Assembly (NCBI GenBank): GCA_031267205.1 | Contig: JAIRZN010000156.1 | Coordinates: forward strand, 1-5,433 | Direction of reading: 5' to 3' | DNA length: 5,433 bases | Origin: Tannerellaceae bacterium | Lineage (GTDB): Bacteria; Bacteroidota; Bacteroidia; Bacteroidales; Tannerellaceae | Shown: piece by piece, positions 1 through 5,433 of the stretch | How the letters are laid out: each line of letters opens with the position of its first letter | Numbering within the stretch: the first letter of the stretch is position 1 | The notes under the pieces: model-generated | Databases searched by the model: none | Told to the model about the DNA's origin: nothing | The model's input: only the letters and a program-made list of their open reading frames with translations | Translations under genes and position numbers: made by a program

Positions 1-366
1 CCTAACAACAGGCGGATAGAAAACGTATCCCTCGCCTTCGACGAAGCCGGCGATTGCCTGGTTACGCTGACTGCCGCGGGCGGGCCTTCGTACTCCTTCT
101 CCTTCGGGGCGGACGCTTGGCGGTACGGGGAAACGGACATGGGCGGCCCCTATTTCCTCACGCCGCGTAGAAATCCCGCCGGACTGTCTCCCTTTGCGGT
201 AGCCGGGTACGGCAGTTGGATAACAAAGGACGAACTGCGCTTGCGCCTGCTTTATCTGGAAGACTACCAGGAAGAGACCTGCGTCTGCCGCTTCGACGGC
301 GACAGAGTGGAAATGACCGTGGGCGGCGCCAATTATAATATAACCTTGACAGGCCGCCTGCAATAA
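1..366 (+). CDS. Serine hydrolase (beta-lactamase/PBP-like), C-terminal extension only; 5' partial
   Basis: The frame is open from base 1 to the TAA at 364-366, giving 121 residues of a protein whose start lies outside the window. No catalytic motif is present in this piece. What is visible is a beta-rich segment with alternating hydrophobic residues, a FSFGADAWRYGE stretch, a later AGYGSWITKDELRLRLLYLE stretch and a final CRFDGDRVEMTVGG strand. From family knowledge, many Bacteroidales secreted serine hydrolases carry such a lipocalin-like C-terminal extension after the catalytic domain, typically with an 'N-x-x-x-I' strand, a Trp-Gly pair and a Trp followed by a Leu-rich strand. The next gene encodes a serine hydrolase domain without this extension, so the two may be related neighbours working on the same material. 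The internal ATG at 139 would be a much too late start. The open frame is certain as coding; the family call is moderate because the active site is off the edge. Confidence 0.62.
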   Translation, partial: PNNRRIENVSLAFDEAGDCLVTLTAAGGPSYSFSFGADAWRYGETDMGGPYFLTPRRNPAGLSPFAVAGYGSWITKDELRLRLLYLEDYQEETCVCRFDGDRVEMTVGGANYNITLTGRLQ

Positions 367-395
367 AGCGGCATGTCTTACTAATCCTATATATC

Positions 396-2249
396 ATGAA
401 TAAAATGTATGTAAAAACACTGTTGGCAGGCCTCTTGGTTTGCGCCGCAAGTATGTCTCTCTCCGCCCAAAATACCGCCACCCGCCTGATTGTACGGGCT
501 GACGATATGGGATCGTTTCACTCGGCCAATGTGGCGTCGATCGACTGTTACAAGAATGGTATCGAGGCCTCTATCGAACTGATGGTCGTCACGCCCTGGT
601 TTCCCGAAGCGGCGAAAATGTTACGTGAAAACCCCGGCCTTGACGTCGGGCTTCACCTTGTTATCACCAGCGAATGGGACAATATGAAATGGCGTCCGCT
701 GACTCAATGCCCCAGCCTGACGGACGCGGACGGCTACTTCTACCCTATGATGTCGCCCAATCCGGCCTATCCGGGGCAATCAATATCCGAAATAAAGTGG
801 AACATCGCCGAGATAGAAAAAGAGTTTCGCGCACAGATCGAGCTGTCGCTGAGGAACGTTCCGCAGATAAGTCATATCACGGGCCACATGTTCTCTACCG
901 GCTTCGACAAGGATGTCGTCATCTTAGTGCGCCGTCTGGCAGAGGAATATAATATCCCCGTTGTCGACAACACGCTTGCGCCCGAACAGTATGGCTTCTC
1001 CCATATCGGTTATGATGGCCCGAAGAATACTCCGGCAGAGAAGGAGGCGTCTTTCATCCGCGCCATCAATAAATTAGAAGCGGGCAAAACGTATATGTTC
1101 CTTGATCATCCGGCTTACAACGACAGCGAGATGCAGACCGTCGGCCATACGGGATATGAGGACGTAGCCGCAGACCGCCAGGGCGTCGTCGATCTGTTTA
1201 CCTCCGCAAAGGTCAGGCAGGCGATACAGGAAAAGGGCATCGAACTTATCAATTACAACGATCTCCTCAAGGCTCTGCCGCGCACTTCGCCCGCTGCCGA
1301 AAAGGTCGACGCAAAGGCTGTTCCCAAATACTTGGAGGCTGTCGAAAAGGCAGGGCAGGACCTGCACAGCCTAATGATCCTGAGGCACGGCAATGTTGTA
1401 GCCGAACAATGGTTCGGTGATAACGCCGCCGACAAGCCTCACGCGCTACACTCGGTGAGCAAGACCTTTACGGCTACGGCCGTAGGTTTCGCCGTGAATG
1501 AAGGAAAGCTCAAGGTGACGGACAAGGTCATATCCTTCTTCCCCGACAAACTGCCCGCCGAAGTGAGCGATAACCTGAAAGAACTCGAAGTGCGCCACCT
1601 GCTCACCATGTCTTCCGGTCACGACGTCGAACCGGGTAACATACGCAATGCTCCCGACGCCGACTGGGCCGAGGGATTCCTCGCGGCGCCCTTTACGCAC
1701 AAGCCGGGTACTTTCTTCGTATACAACAGCCTCGGCACCTACATGCTCTCGGCCATCGTGCAGAAGGTGACGGGCGAAAAACTTATCGACTACCTCTACC
1801 CGCGCCTTTTCCGTCCGCTCGGAATCGTCGGCGCAACCTGGGATGAGAGTCCGCAGGGCATTAATACCGGAGGTTGGGGACTGTTTCTCAAGACTGAAGA
1901 CCTGGCCAAGATGGGGCAGTTCATTCTTCGGAAAGGCCAGTGGAACGGCAAACAACTACTGCCGCCGGAATGGTTCGACGAAGCGACCTCCTCGCACATC
2001 GCCTCCCTCCCCGCAGGCCGTCGCCCCGAACAGGTCAACGCCCGGACAAGGGAAAAGGATTGGCTTCAAGGCTACGGCTACCAAATGTGGCGCAGCCGTC
2101 ATAACTCCTTCCGCGCCGACGGAGCTTACGGGCAGTTCATACTTATATTGCCCGAAAAGGACGCCGTCATCGTCACCACTGCCAACATTACCGACATGCA
2201 AGGCGAGCTTGACCTGATATGGAAGCATCTCCTGCCTGCGCTGAAATAA
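396..2249 (+). CDS. Secreted two-domain enzyme: ChbG/YdjC-type carbohydrate deacetylase fused to a beta-lactamase-family serine hydrolase
   Basis: This 617-residue protein starts with a signal peptide, with likely cleavage after SLSA (residue 24), so it acts in the periplasm or beyond. Residues about 28-295 form a ChbG/YdjC-type deacetylase. They contain RADDMG (34-39, with Asp36/Asp37), GLHL (His87), SHITGH (His160, His164) and LDHPAY (His238). In this family an Asp-His-His set binds a divalent metal and removes acetyl groups from N-acetylated sugars. After a charged linker (about 296-320), residues about 321-617 form a serine hydrolase domain. It has SVSK (Ser353 nucleophile, Lys356), a YNS motif at 443-445 in the Tyr-x-Asn position, and GAYGQ (576-580) in place of the usual KTG-type strand. 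It ends without the C-terminal extension seen in the upstream gene, 29 bases away in the same direction. Both active sites look intact, and the frame runs through the junction without a break. The ATG at 396 gives a complete signal peptide; Met4 (405) is a possible alternative. Chitooligosaccharide, muropeptide or another acetylated glycan could be the substrate, and the sequence does not decide. Confidence 0.9.
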   Translation: MNKMYVKTLLAGLLVCAASMSLSAQNTATRLIVRADDMGSFHSANVASIDCYKNGIEASIELMVVTPWFPEAAKMLRENPGLDVGLHLVITSEWDNMKWRPLTQCPSLTDADGYFYPMMSPNPAYPGQSISEIKWNIAEIEKEFRAQIELSLRNVPQISHITGHMFSTGFDKDVVILVRRLAEEYNIPVVDNTLAPEQYGFSHIGYDGPKNTPAEKEASFIRAINKLEAGKTYMFLDHPAYNDSEMQTVGHTGYEDVAADRQGVVDLFTSAKVRQAIQEKGIELINYNDLLKALPRTSPAAEKVDAKAVPKYLEAVEKAGQDLHSLMILRHGNVVAEQWFGDNAADKPHALHSVSKTFTATAVGFAVNEGKLKVTDKVISFFPDKLPAEVSDNLKELEVRHLLTMSSGHDVEPGNIRNAPDADWAEGFLAAPFTHKPGTFFVYNSLGTYMLSAIVQKVTGEKLIDYLYPRLFRPLGIVGATWDESPQGINTGGWGLFLKTEDLAKMGQFILRKGQWNGKQLLPPEWFDEATSSHIASLPAGRRPEQVNARTREKDWLQGYGYQMWRSRHNSFRADGAYGQFILILPEKDAVIVTTANITDMQGELDLIWKHLLPALK

Positions 2250-2268
2250 TTGCCGTTATTAATTTATT

Positions 2269-2577
2269 ATGAGCGACTTTATAAGACAAAACAGGATAGC
2301 GGTGTGGTTACTTGTGACCATACTCGCCTTCCCTTTGGCTGTAAAGTCCGCTCATATACATCATTACGAAGACAACGCCAAGACGTCGTCGCACCATCAT
2401 TCCTGCGACGACTGCCTCATCTGTCACTTTGAGCTATATGCTTACACCGAAACCGTCTCTTCCGGCATAACGCCGCAACTTACGCCCATACCTTTCACTC
2501 CCGCGCCTGTGCAGGAGAAAATCCATACCTCGCCCGCCACCTCCCATTCCCCCCGCGCACCTCCCGTCGCGCAATAA
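2269..2577 (+). CDS. Small exported His/Cys-rich protein, probable metal-binding (DUF2946-like architecture)
   Basis: The product is 102 residues. A hydrophobic segment at about 10-27 follows the basic residues Arg6 and Arg9 and could be a signal peptide cleaved after Ala28 or an anchor. Directly after it come His29, His31, His32, a HHH run at 42-44, and C46-x-x-C49-x-x-C52-H53. The rest is Pro/Thr-rich and ends in RAPPVAQ. From family knowledge, short exported proteins with early His residues, a Cys-x-x-Cys pair and a C-terminal R-[AG]-P-P tail (DUF2946-like) often sit beside TonB-dependent receptors for metals. The match here is by architecture only. It lies 19 bases after the upstream hydrolase gene in an AT-rich spacer, and 365 bases before the receptor, in the same direction. 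By context it may buffer or sense periplasmic zinc or copper. The composition, the hydrophobic start and the A/T-rich leader support a real gene; the function is inferred. Confidence 0.75.
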   Translation: MSDFIRQNRIAVWLLVTILAFPLAVKSAHIHHYEDNAKTSSHHHSCDDCLICHFELYAYTETVSSGITPQLTPIPFTPAPVQEKIHTSPATSHSPRAPPVAQ

Positions 2578-2605
2578 ACCTATATGATTTCATTGATTGT
2601 ACTTG

Positions 2606-2636
2606 TACGCCCGCGTAAAATGATTCGGCGGGGGTA
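2606..2636 (+). repeat. Inverted repeat (stem-loop) in array unit 1
   Basis: TACGCCCGC (2606-2614) pairs with GCGGGGGTA (2628-2636) with one G-G mismatch, giving eight pairs around a 13-base loop that contains the AAAATG core. It is not followed by a T run, so it is not an obvious terminator for the small upstream gene. Confidence 0.5.
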
Positions 2637-2677
2637 TTGTACTTGTGTGTTCGTTCCAAAATGACGCAATAAGAAGA

Positions 2678-2715
2678 GGGCAGGCGCAAGGCCGGCCCCC
2701 ACAATGCGCTTGCCC
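2678..2715 (+). repeat. Inverted repeat (11-pair stem) spanning array unit 3
   Basis: GGGCAGGCGCA (2678-2688) pairs with TGCGCTTGCCC (2705-2715) over 11 positions, one of which is a G-T wobble. The 16-base loop includes the self-complementary GGCCGGCC (2690-2697) and the first bases of the ACAATG core. The wobble would be an A-C mismatch in RNA from the other strand, which slightly favours a + strand transcript. No T run follows. Confidence 0.55.
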
Positions 2716-2734
2716 CGGATTGTAAACTTACGCA

Positions 2735-2751
2735 CGCTCCATAATGGAGCG
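2735..2751 (+). repeat. Perfect 7-base inverted repeat in array unit 4
   Basis: CGCTCCA (2735-2741) and TGGAGCG (2745-2751) are exact reverse complements separated by TAA, so the ATAATG core lies at the tip of the hairpin. As DNA this could also be a short dyad operator. There is no T run after it. Confidence 0.55.
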
Positions 2752-2887
2752 CCGTAGGAGTTGTAAACTTATGCTCGACACAAAATGGCGTGGCGGGTGG
2801 AAGGAAAGGAAGGGCGGACACACGGGTCTCCCCTACCCTACTGCATTCAGTTCCGAAAACAAACGGGCGCTAAATGTACGGCAAACC

Positions 2888-2912
2888 TTGCGCCGCCCCC
2901 TGCACGGCGCAA
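2888..2912 (+). promoter_or_regulatory. Hairpin in the leader of the receptor gene
   Basis: TTGCGCCG (2888-2895) and CGGCGCAA (2905-2912) form a perfect 8-base stem around a 9-base C-rich loop. The stem ends 30 bases before the receptor ATG, with only A-rich sequence between. It is not part of the repeat array and has no T run after it, so a terminator is unlikely. It could be an operator dyad or a structure in the mRNA leader that affects translation or stability. No known metalloregulator box (Fur, Zur or similar) was recognised in it. Confidence 0.4.
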
Positions 2913-2942
2913 AAGCATAGTATAAATGAAGATTAAAGAAAC
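2911..2942 (+). promoter_or_regulatory. A/T-rich translation initiation region of the receptor gene
   Basis: The 32 bases before the ATG at 2943 are A-rich and lack a Shine-Dalgarno motif, as is usual in Bacteroidota. The abrupt change from GC-rich sequence supports 2943 as the true start, which also gives an intact signal peptide. An out-of-frame ATG at 2926 would encode only nine residues (MKIKETCLQ), ending at 2955 and overlapping the receptor start. Confidence 0.45.
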
Positions 2943-5114
2943 ATGTTTGCAATAAGATTTATTTCGGCAATGTGCATCCTTGCGCCCGTATGGGCTGCGT
3001 ATGCGCAGGAAACGAATACGGATACGGTGACGAAGACCGTCAACCTCCGTGATGTGGTCGTGAGCGGCGAGCCTTACCGCAAGGCTGTTGCGCGCGCTTC
3101 GGCTTTGCCTTTAGAGATTGCCGGAGAGCGGTTTCTTGAGCGGAATTTCACGGGAAACCTGACGCAGACGCTCGGACGCTTGCCGGGAATACATTCGATG
3201 GATATAGGTTCGGGATTCTCCAAGCCGATGATACGCGCCATGGGATTCAATCGTATTTCCGTGACGGATAACGGCGTCAAACACGAGGGCCAACAATGGG
3301 GAGCCGATCACGGCCTTGAGATAGACGCCTTCGGAGCCGGCCGGATAACCGTTCGCAAAGGCCCGGCCTCGCTGCTTTACGGAAGCGATGCTATGGGTGG
3401 AGCGATAGAGATAAGCCAGCCGCCGGCGCCTGTGGAGGATACGGCCTTCGGCGAGGTGGTCGCGCTCGGCAAGTCGGTCAACGAGACTCTGGGAGGCTCC
3501 GTCATGCTGGGCGTCAAACGCGGCGCATGGTATGTCCGGCTACGCTATTCGGAACAGCGTTTTGCCGACTATCGCATACCGGCCGACACGATTGTTTACC
3601 TGACGCAGCGTATGCCGGTGCACAACCGCAGGCTCAAGAACACGGCCGGCCTCGAACGCGACGCTTCGCTGTATGCCGAGTATCGCAAGGGGGCCTATAC
3701 GTCGACCTATACCGTCGGTAATGCGTTCCAGAAGACGGGCTTCTTCCCCGGCGCGCACGGTATACCCGACATATCGCGGCTCGGCGACGACGGCAGCTTC
3801 CGCAACATCGACTTGCCTTACAGCCGTGTGAATCACCTCAAGGCGGCTTCGCGACAGCAGTACGCCTTCGGTAACGGCGCTGTATGGCTCGATGCCGGAT
3901 ACCAGCGTAACGACCGCGAGGAGTGGAGCCTTTTTCACACTCATTACGCCGCTCAGACGGCTCCCGAAACGGATCCAGACCGTGAGCTTGCCTTTGTGCT
4001 CGATACGTACAGCGCATCGGCAAGGCTCAGGCTGTTTCCCTCGACCGTCATAGAGCATACGGCCGGGCTGGACGTGCAGTATCAACATAATCGCATCGGC
4101 GGATATTCCTTCCTGCTGCCGGAGTACGCTCGCTTCACTGCGGGCGCGCTATGGCTGACGTCCTTCCGGCCTAACGAGGCCCTGACGTTAAGCGGCGGCC
4201 TGCGCTACGACTATGGACGGTTGCGCAGCGAGGCATTCGCCGATCCTTATCTTGAAGCTTACCTTCGCGAGCGCGGATACACGGGCGAAAGCCTCGAAGC
4301 ATACCGTTGGCGGAGTTATCCGGCCTTACGCAGCTTCGGGAACGTTTCCGGCTCGGCAGGCATGGTGTGGACGCAGGGAGAGGCGCATCAGTTCAAGGCC
4401 AATATCGGGCGGAGCTTCCGTTTGCCGGGCGCAAATGAGCTGGCCTCTAACGGCGTGCATCACGGCGCTTTCCGCCACGAACAGGGCGAGCCGTCGCTGT
4501 CGCCCGAACAGGGCTGGCAGTTGGACGTCGCCTATACGTATGAGGCTAACGGACTGACGCTCTCGGTATCGCCCTTTGCCGCACGGTTCGACAACTACAT
4601 CTACCTCAAGCCGACGGGCGAATGGTCGGCGTTGCCTCATGCGGGGCAGATTTACCGTTACACGGGTGTCGAAGCGGTTTTTGCAGGAGCGGAGGCCTCG
4701 CTGTCGGTCGATTTCCTGAGGCGTTTCAGGTACGAGCTTGCGGCTGAATATGTGTACACGTATAATGTGGACGAACGTGTCCCGCTGAGCTTTTCGCCTC
4801 CCGCCTCGATGCGCAACGTGCTGTCGTGGGCTGCGGAAAAGTTCGGCGCATATGCCGAGCTACAAAGCATAGCCGCCCAACATCGCGTCGCCCGTAACGA
4901 AGACCCTACTCCCGGAGCGCATTTGCTGCACGCCGGGGCAAACCTTTCCATAGAGATATGCGGACAGAGGGCGGAGCTTACGTTCGCCGTCCGCAATCTG
5001 ACGGACAGGGCTTTTTATAATCACCTGAGTTTTTACCGGAAAGTGGAAATCCCGGAGCCGGGACGAAGCTTCCAACTTATAATTAAAATACCTTTTAAAA
5101 ACAACTTACAATGA
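2943..5114 (+). CDS. TonB-dependent outer-membrane receptor, probable metal (or metal-complex) uptake
   Basis: The protein has 723 residues, a normal length for a plain TonB-dependent receptor. It has a signal peptide likely cut after AAYA (residue 21) and then a TonB-box-like stretch with VNLRDVVVSG (33-42). There is no carboxypeptidase-like N-terminal domain of the SusC type. The plug domain spans about 40-160 and includes TLGRLPGI (77-83 region), a KHEGQQWGADHGLE motif (113-126) and GPASLLYGSDAMGG (140-153). The rest is a 22-strand barrel by family rule, with typical NLTDRAFYNH (685-694) and a final beta strand ending in Phe718. His residues fall at probable ligand or loop positions: His114, His123, His332, His334, His506, His507 and His512 (ANELASNGVHHGAFRHE region). 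This recalls ZnuD-like zinc receptors, but iron, copper or heme import cannot be excluded. A five-residue tail (KNNLQ) follows the usual terminal Phe. The stop overlaps the next gene's start (ATGA, 5111-5114), so the two are translationally coupled. Confidence 0.93.
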   Translation: MFAIRFISAMCILAPVWAAYAQETNTDTVTKTVNLRDVVVSGEPYRKAVARASALPLEIAGERFLERNFTGNLTQTLGRLPGIHSMDIGSGFSKPMIRAMGFNRISVTDNGVKHEGQQWGADHGLEIDAFGAGRITVRKGPASLLYGSDAMGGAIEISQPPAPVEDTAFGEVVALGKSVNETLGGSVMLGVKRGAWYVRLRYSEQRFADYRIPADTIVYLTQRMPVHNRRLKNTAGLERDASLYAEYRKGAYTSTYTVGNAFQKTGFFPGAHGIPDISRLGDDGSFRNIDLPYSRVNHLKAASRQQYAFGNGAVWLDAGYQRNDREEWSLFHTHYAAQTAPETDPDRELAFVLDTYSASARLRLFPSTVIEHTAGLDVQYQHNRIGGYSFLLPEYARFTAGALWLTSFRPNEALTLSGGLRYDYGRLRSEAFADPYLEAYLRERGYTGESLEAYRWRSYPALRSFGNVSGSAGMVWTQGEAHQFKANIGRSFRLPGANELASNGVHHGAFRHEQGEPSLSPEQGWQLDVAYTYEANGLTLSVSPFAARFDNYIYLKPTGEWSALPHAGQIYRYTGVEAVFAGAEASLSVDFLRRFRYELAAEYVYTYNVDERVPLSFSPPASMRNVLSWAAEKFGAYAELQSIAAQHRVARNEDPTPGAHLLHAGANLSIEICGQRAELTFAVRNLTDRAFYNHLSFYRKVEIPEPGRSFQLIIKIPFKNNLQ

Positions 5115-5433
5115 GAACAAATAATTTCATATCTATCCTTTGCCTTGCGGCAATTTCCGTGTTTACGTATGTCTCCTGCGAAAGCGGCGACACGACCAAG
5201 CCCGTTATCAACCTGATTGAACCCGCCCAGGACGACGTCCTGGAGATCGGCGAAAGCGTACACTTCGAGATGGAAGTGTCGGACAACGACCAACTGCGCG
5301 AGTACAAAGTCGAAATACACAGCAACTTCGACCATCATACCCACGCCACCCTCCGCGCCGACGAAGGCGAGACCGTCGACTTCTTCTACGAAAATACCTG
5401 GAGCGACATTTCGGGAAAGAAGAACGCGACTGT
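5111..5433 (+). CDS. DUF4625-type lipoprotein with His cluster, 3' partial
   Basis: The ATG at 5111 opens a frame that runs off the window edge after 107 codons with no stop. Residues 1-23 form a lipoprotein signal ending in VSC, with Cys23 as the probable lipidated residue. Tyr20 is an unusual -3 residue, but the overall pattern is acceptable for Bacteroidota. The mature start (CESGDTTKP) carries acidic residues, which could act as a surface-export signal in this phylum. It is followed by a beta-sandwich-like domain with INLIEPAQDD, EIGESVHFEMEVSDND and YKVEIHSNFDHHTH. From memory this matches the DUF4625 family, found in Bacteroidota next to TonB-dependent receptors. His51, His70, His75, His76 and His78 are candidates for metal contacts. 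The start overlaps the receptor stop by four bases and follows an A-rich stretch, as expected for a coupled downstream gene. By context it is likely an outer-membrane metal-capturing partner of the receptor. The family call is fairly firm; the role is inferred. Confidence 0.82.
   Translation, partial: MRTNNFISILCLAAISVFTYVSCESGDTTKPVINLIEPAQDDVLEIGESVHFEMEVSDNDQLREYKVEIHSNFDHHTHATLRADEGETVDFFYENTWSDISGKKNAT

Larger units (their letters stand above)
2597..2800. repeat. Degenerate tandem array: five units of 40-43 bases with an AAAATG-like core
   Basis: Units run 2597-2636, 2637-2679, 2680-2719, 2720-2760 and 2761-2800. Units 1 and 2 begin TTGTACTTGT; units 4 and 5 begin TTGTAAACTT; unit 3 has lost the lead sequence. 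About 21 bases into every unit is a core: AAAATG (2617), AAAATG (2658), ACAATG (2701), ATAATG (2741) and AAAATG (2782), spaced 41, 43, 40 and 41. On the opposite strand the core reads CATTTT and the lead ends in ACAA. Unit lengths are not multiples of three, which argues against coding. The orientation and role are unknown: binding sites in helical phase, an RNA element, or a dispersed intergenic repeat are all possible. Confidence 0.7.
2578..2942. other. 365-base intergenic region upstream of the receptor gene
   Basis: No convincing protein gene is seen on either strand. The stretch contains a tandem array of about 41-base units (2597-2800), a G/A-rich patch at about 2795-2818, a hairpin at 2888-2912 and an A-rich leader just before the receptor start. 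I looked for the Bacteroidales promoter pattern (a TTG near -33 and TAnnTTTG near -7) and found no clean match, so the receptor promoter cannot be placed. No hairpin followed by a run of T was found after the small gene. Its length and structure make it the likely control region for the receptor-lipoprotein pair. Confidence 0.7.

Noticed and set aside
1446..1955. A 169-codon minus-strand open frame inside the fusion enzyme gene
   Set aside because: It lies entirely opposite a well-supported coding sequence with intact catalytic motifs, and its translation shows no recognisable domain.
2413..2427. CxxCH heme-binding motif in the small exported protein, suggesting a c-type cytochrome
   Set aside because: The motif lies inside a CxxCxxCH/His cluster in a Pro/Thr-rich protein with no cytochrome-like helices or distal Met region. 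A metal-binding role fits the neighbours better.
2678..2715. Intrinsic terminator for the small His/Cys-rich gene
   Set aside because: The stem is strong, but no T run follows on the + strand, and it lies about 100 bases after the stop codon inside the repeat array.
2597..2800. CRISPR array
   Set aside because: CRISPR repeats would be nearly identical and separated by unrelated spacers of similar size. Here only about 10 lead bases and a 6-base core are shared, one unit lacks the lead, and no cas gene is present.
2495..2821. A 108-residue open frame on the minus strand covering the repeat array
   Set aside because: It starts in the G/A-rich patch, crosses repeat units of 40, 43 and 41 bases that are not multiples of three, and overlaps the end of the small + strand gene. 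It has no recognisable domain or signal peptide. It looks like a chance frame in GC-rich DNA.
2926..2955. Nine-codon leader peptide (MKIKETCLQ) before the receptor gene
   Set aside because: It is very short, overlaps the receptor start in another frame, and contains no run of regulatory codons. A chance ATG in A-rich sequence is the simpler reading.
3540..4088. A 182-codon minus-strand open frame inside the receptor gene
   Set aside because: It is the mirror of the receptor barrel region, has no family features, and is typical of chance frames opposite GC-rich genes.

Overview
The window looks like chromosomal DNA from a moderately GC-rich member of the Bacteroidales (Bacteroidota). The supporting signs are secreted enzymes and TonB-dependent transport genes with close relatives in that order, A/T-rich sequence instead of Shine-Dalgarno motifs before the start codons, and a lipoprotein whose mature N-terminus is rich in acidic residues. 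The genus cannot be fixed from the sequence alone. All five protein genes lie on the + strand, and both terminal genes are cut by the window edges.

Left part (1-2249): the window opens in the last 121 codons of a gene whose product looks like the C-terminal extension of a serine hydrolase (beta-lactamase/PBP-like family). After 29 bases comes a secreted two-domain enzyme of 617 residues. It has a ChbG/YdjC-type carbohydrate deacetylase domain (ADDMG and HxxxH motifs) fused in frame to a serine hydrolase domain with an SxxK motif. The pair suggests extracytoplasmic trimming of acetylated or esterified glycans or cell-wall fragments, but the substrate cannot be read from the sequence.

Right part (2269-5433): this looks like a metal-acquisition locus. 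It consists of a 102-residue exported protein with His clusters and a CxxCxxCH motif, a 723-residue TonB-dependent outer-membrane receptor without an N-terminal carboxypeptidase-like extension, and a His-bearing DUF4625-type lipoprotein that continues past the window. The receptor stop and the lipoprotein start share an ATGA overlap, so those two are almost certainly translated together. A plausible division of labour is that the lipoprotein captures or presents the metal (or a metal complex) at the outer membrane, the receptor imports it using TonB energy, and the small protein buffers it in the periplasm. Zinc and copper are the best candidates.

Between the small protein and the receptor lies a 365-base non-coding stretch (2578-2942). 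It holds a degenerate tandem array of five units of about 41 bases. The units share a core close to AAAATG, and their lead sequences fall into two types. Each unit can be drawn as a short stem-loop with the core at or near the loop. A separate hairpin lies 31 bases before the receptor start. This unexplained array, the deacetylase-hydrolase fusion and the His-rich transport trio are the points most worth following up.
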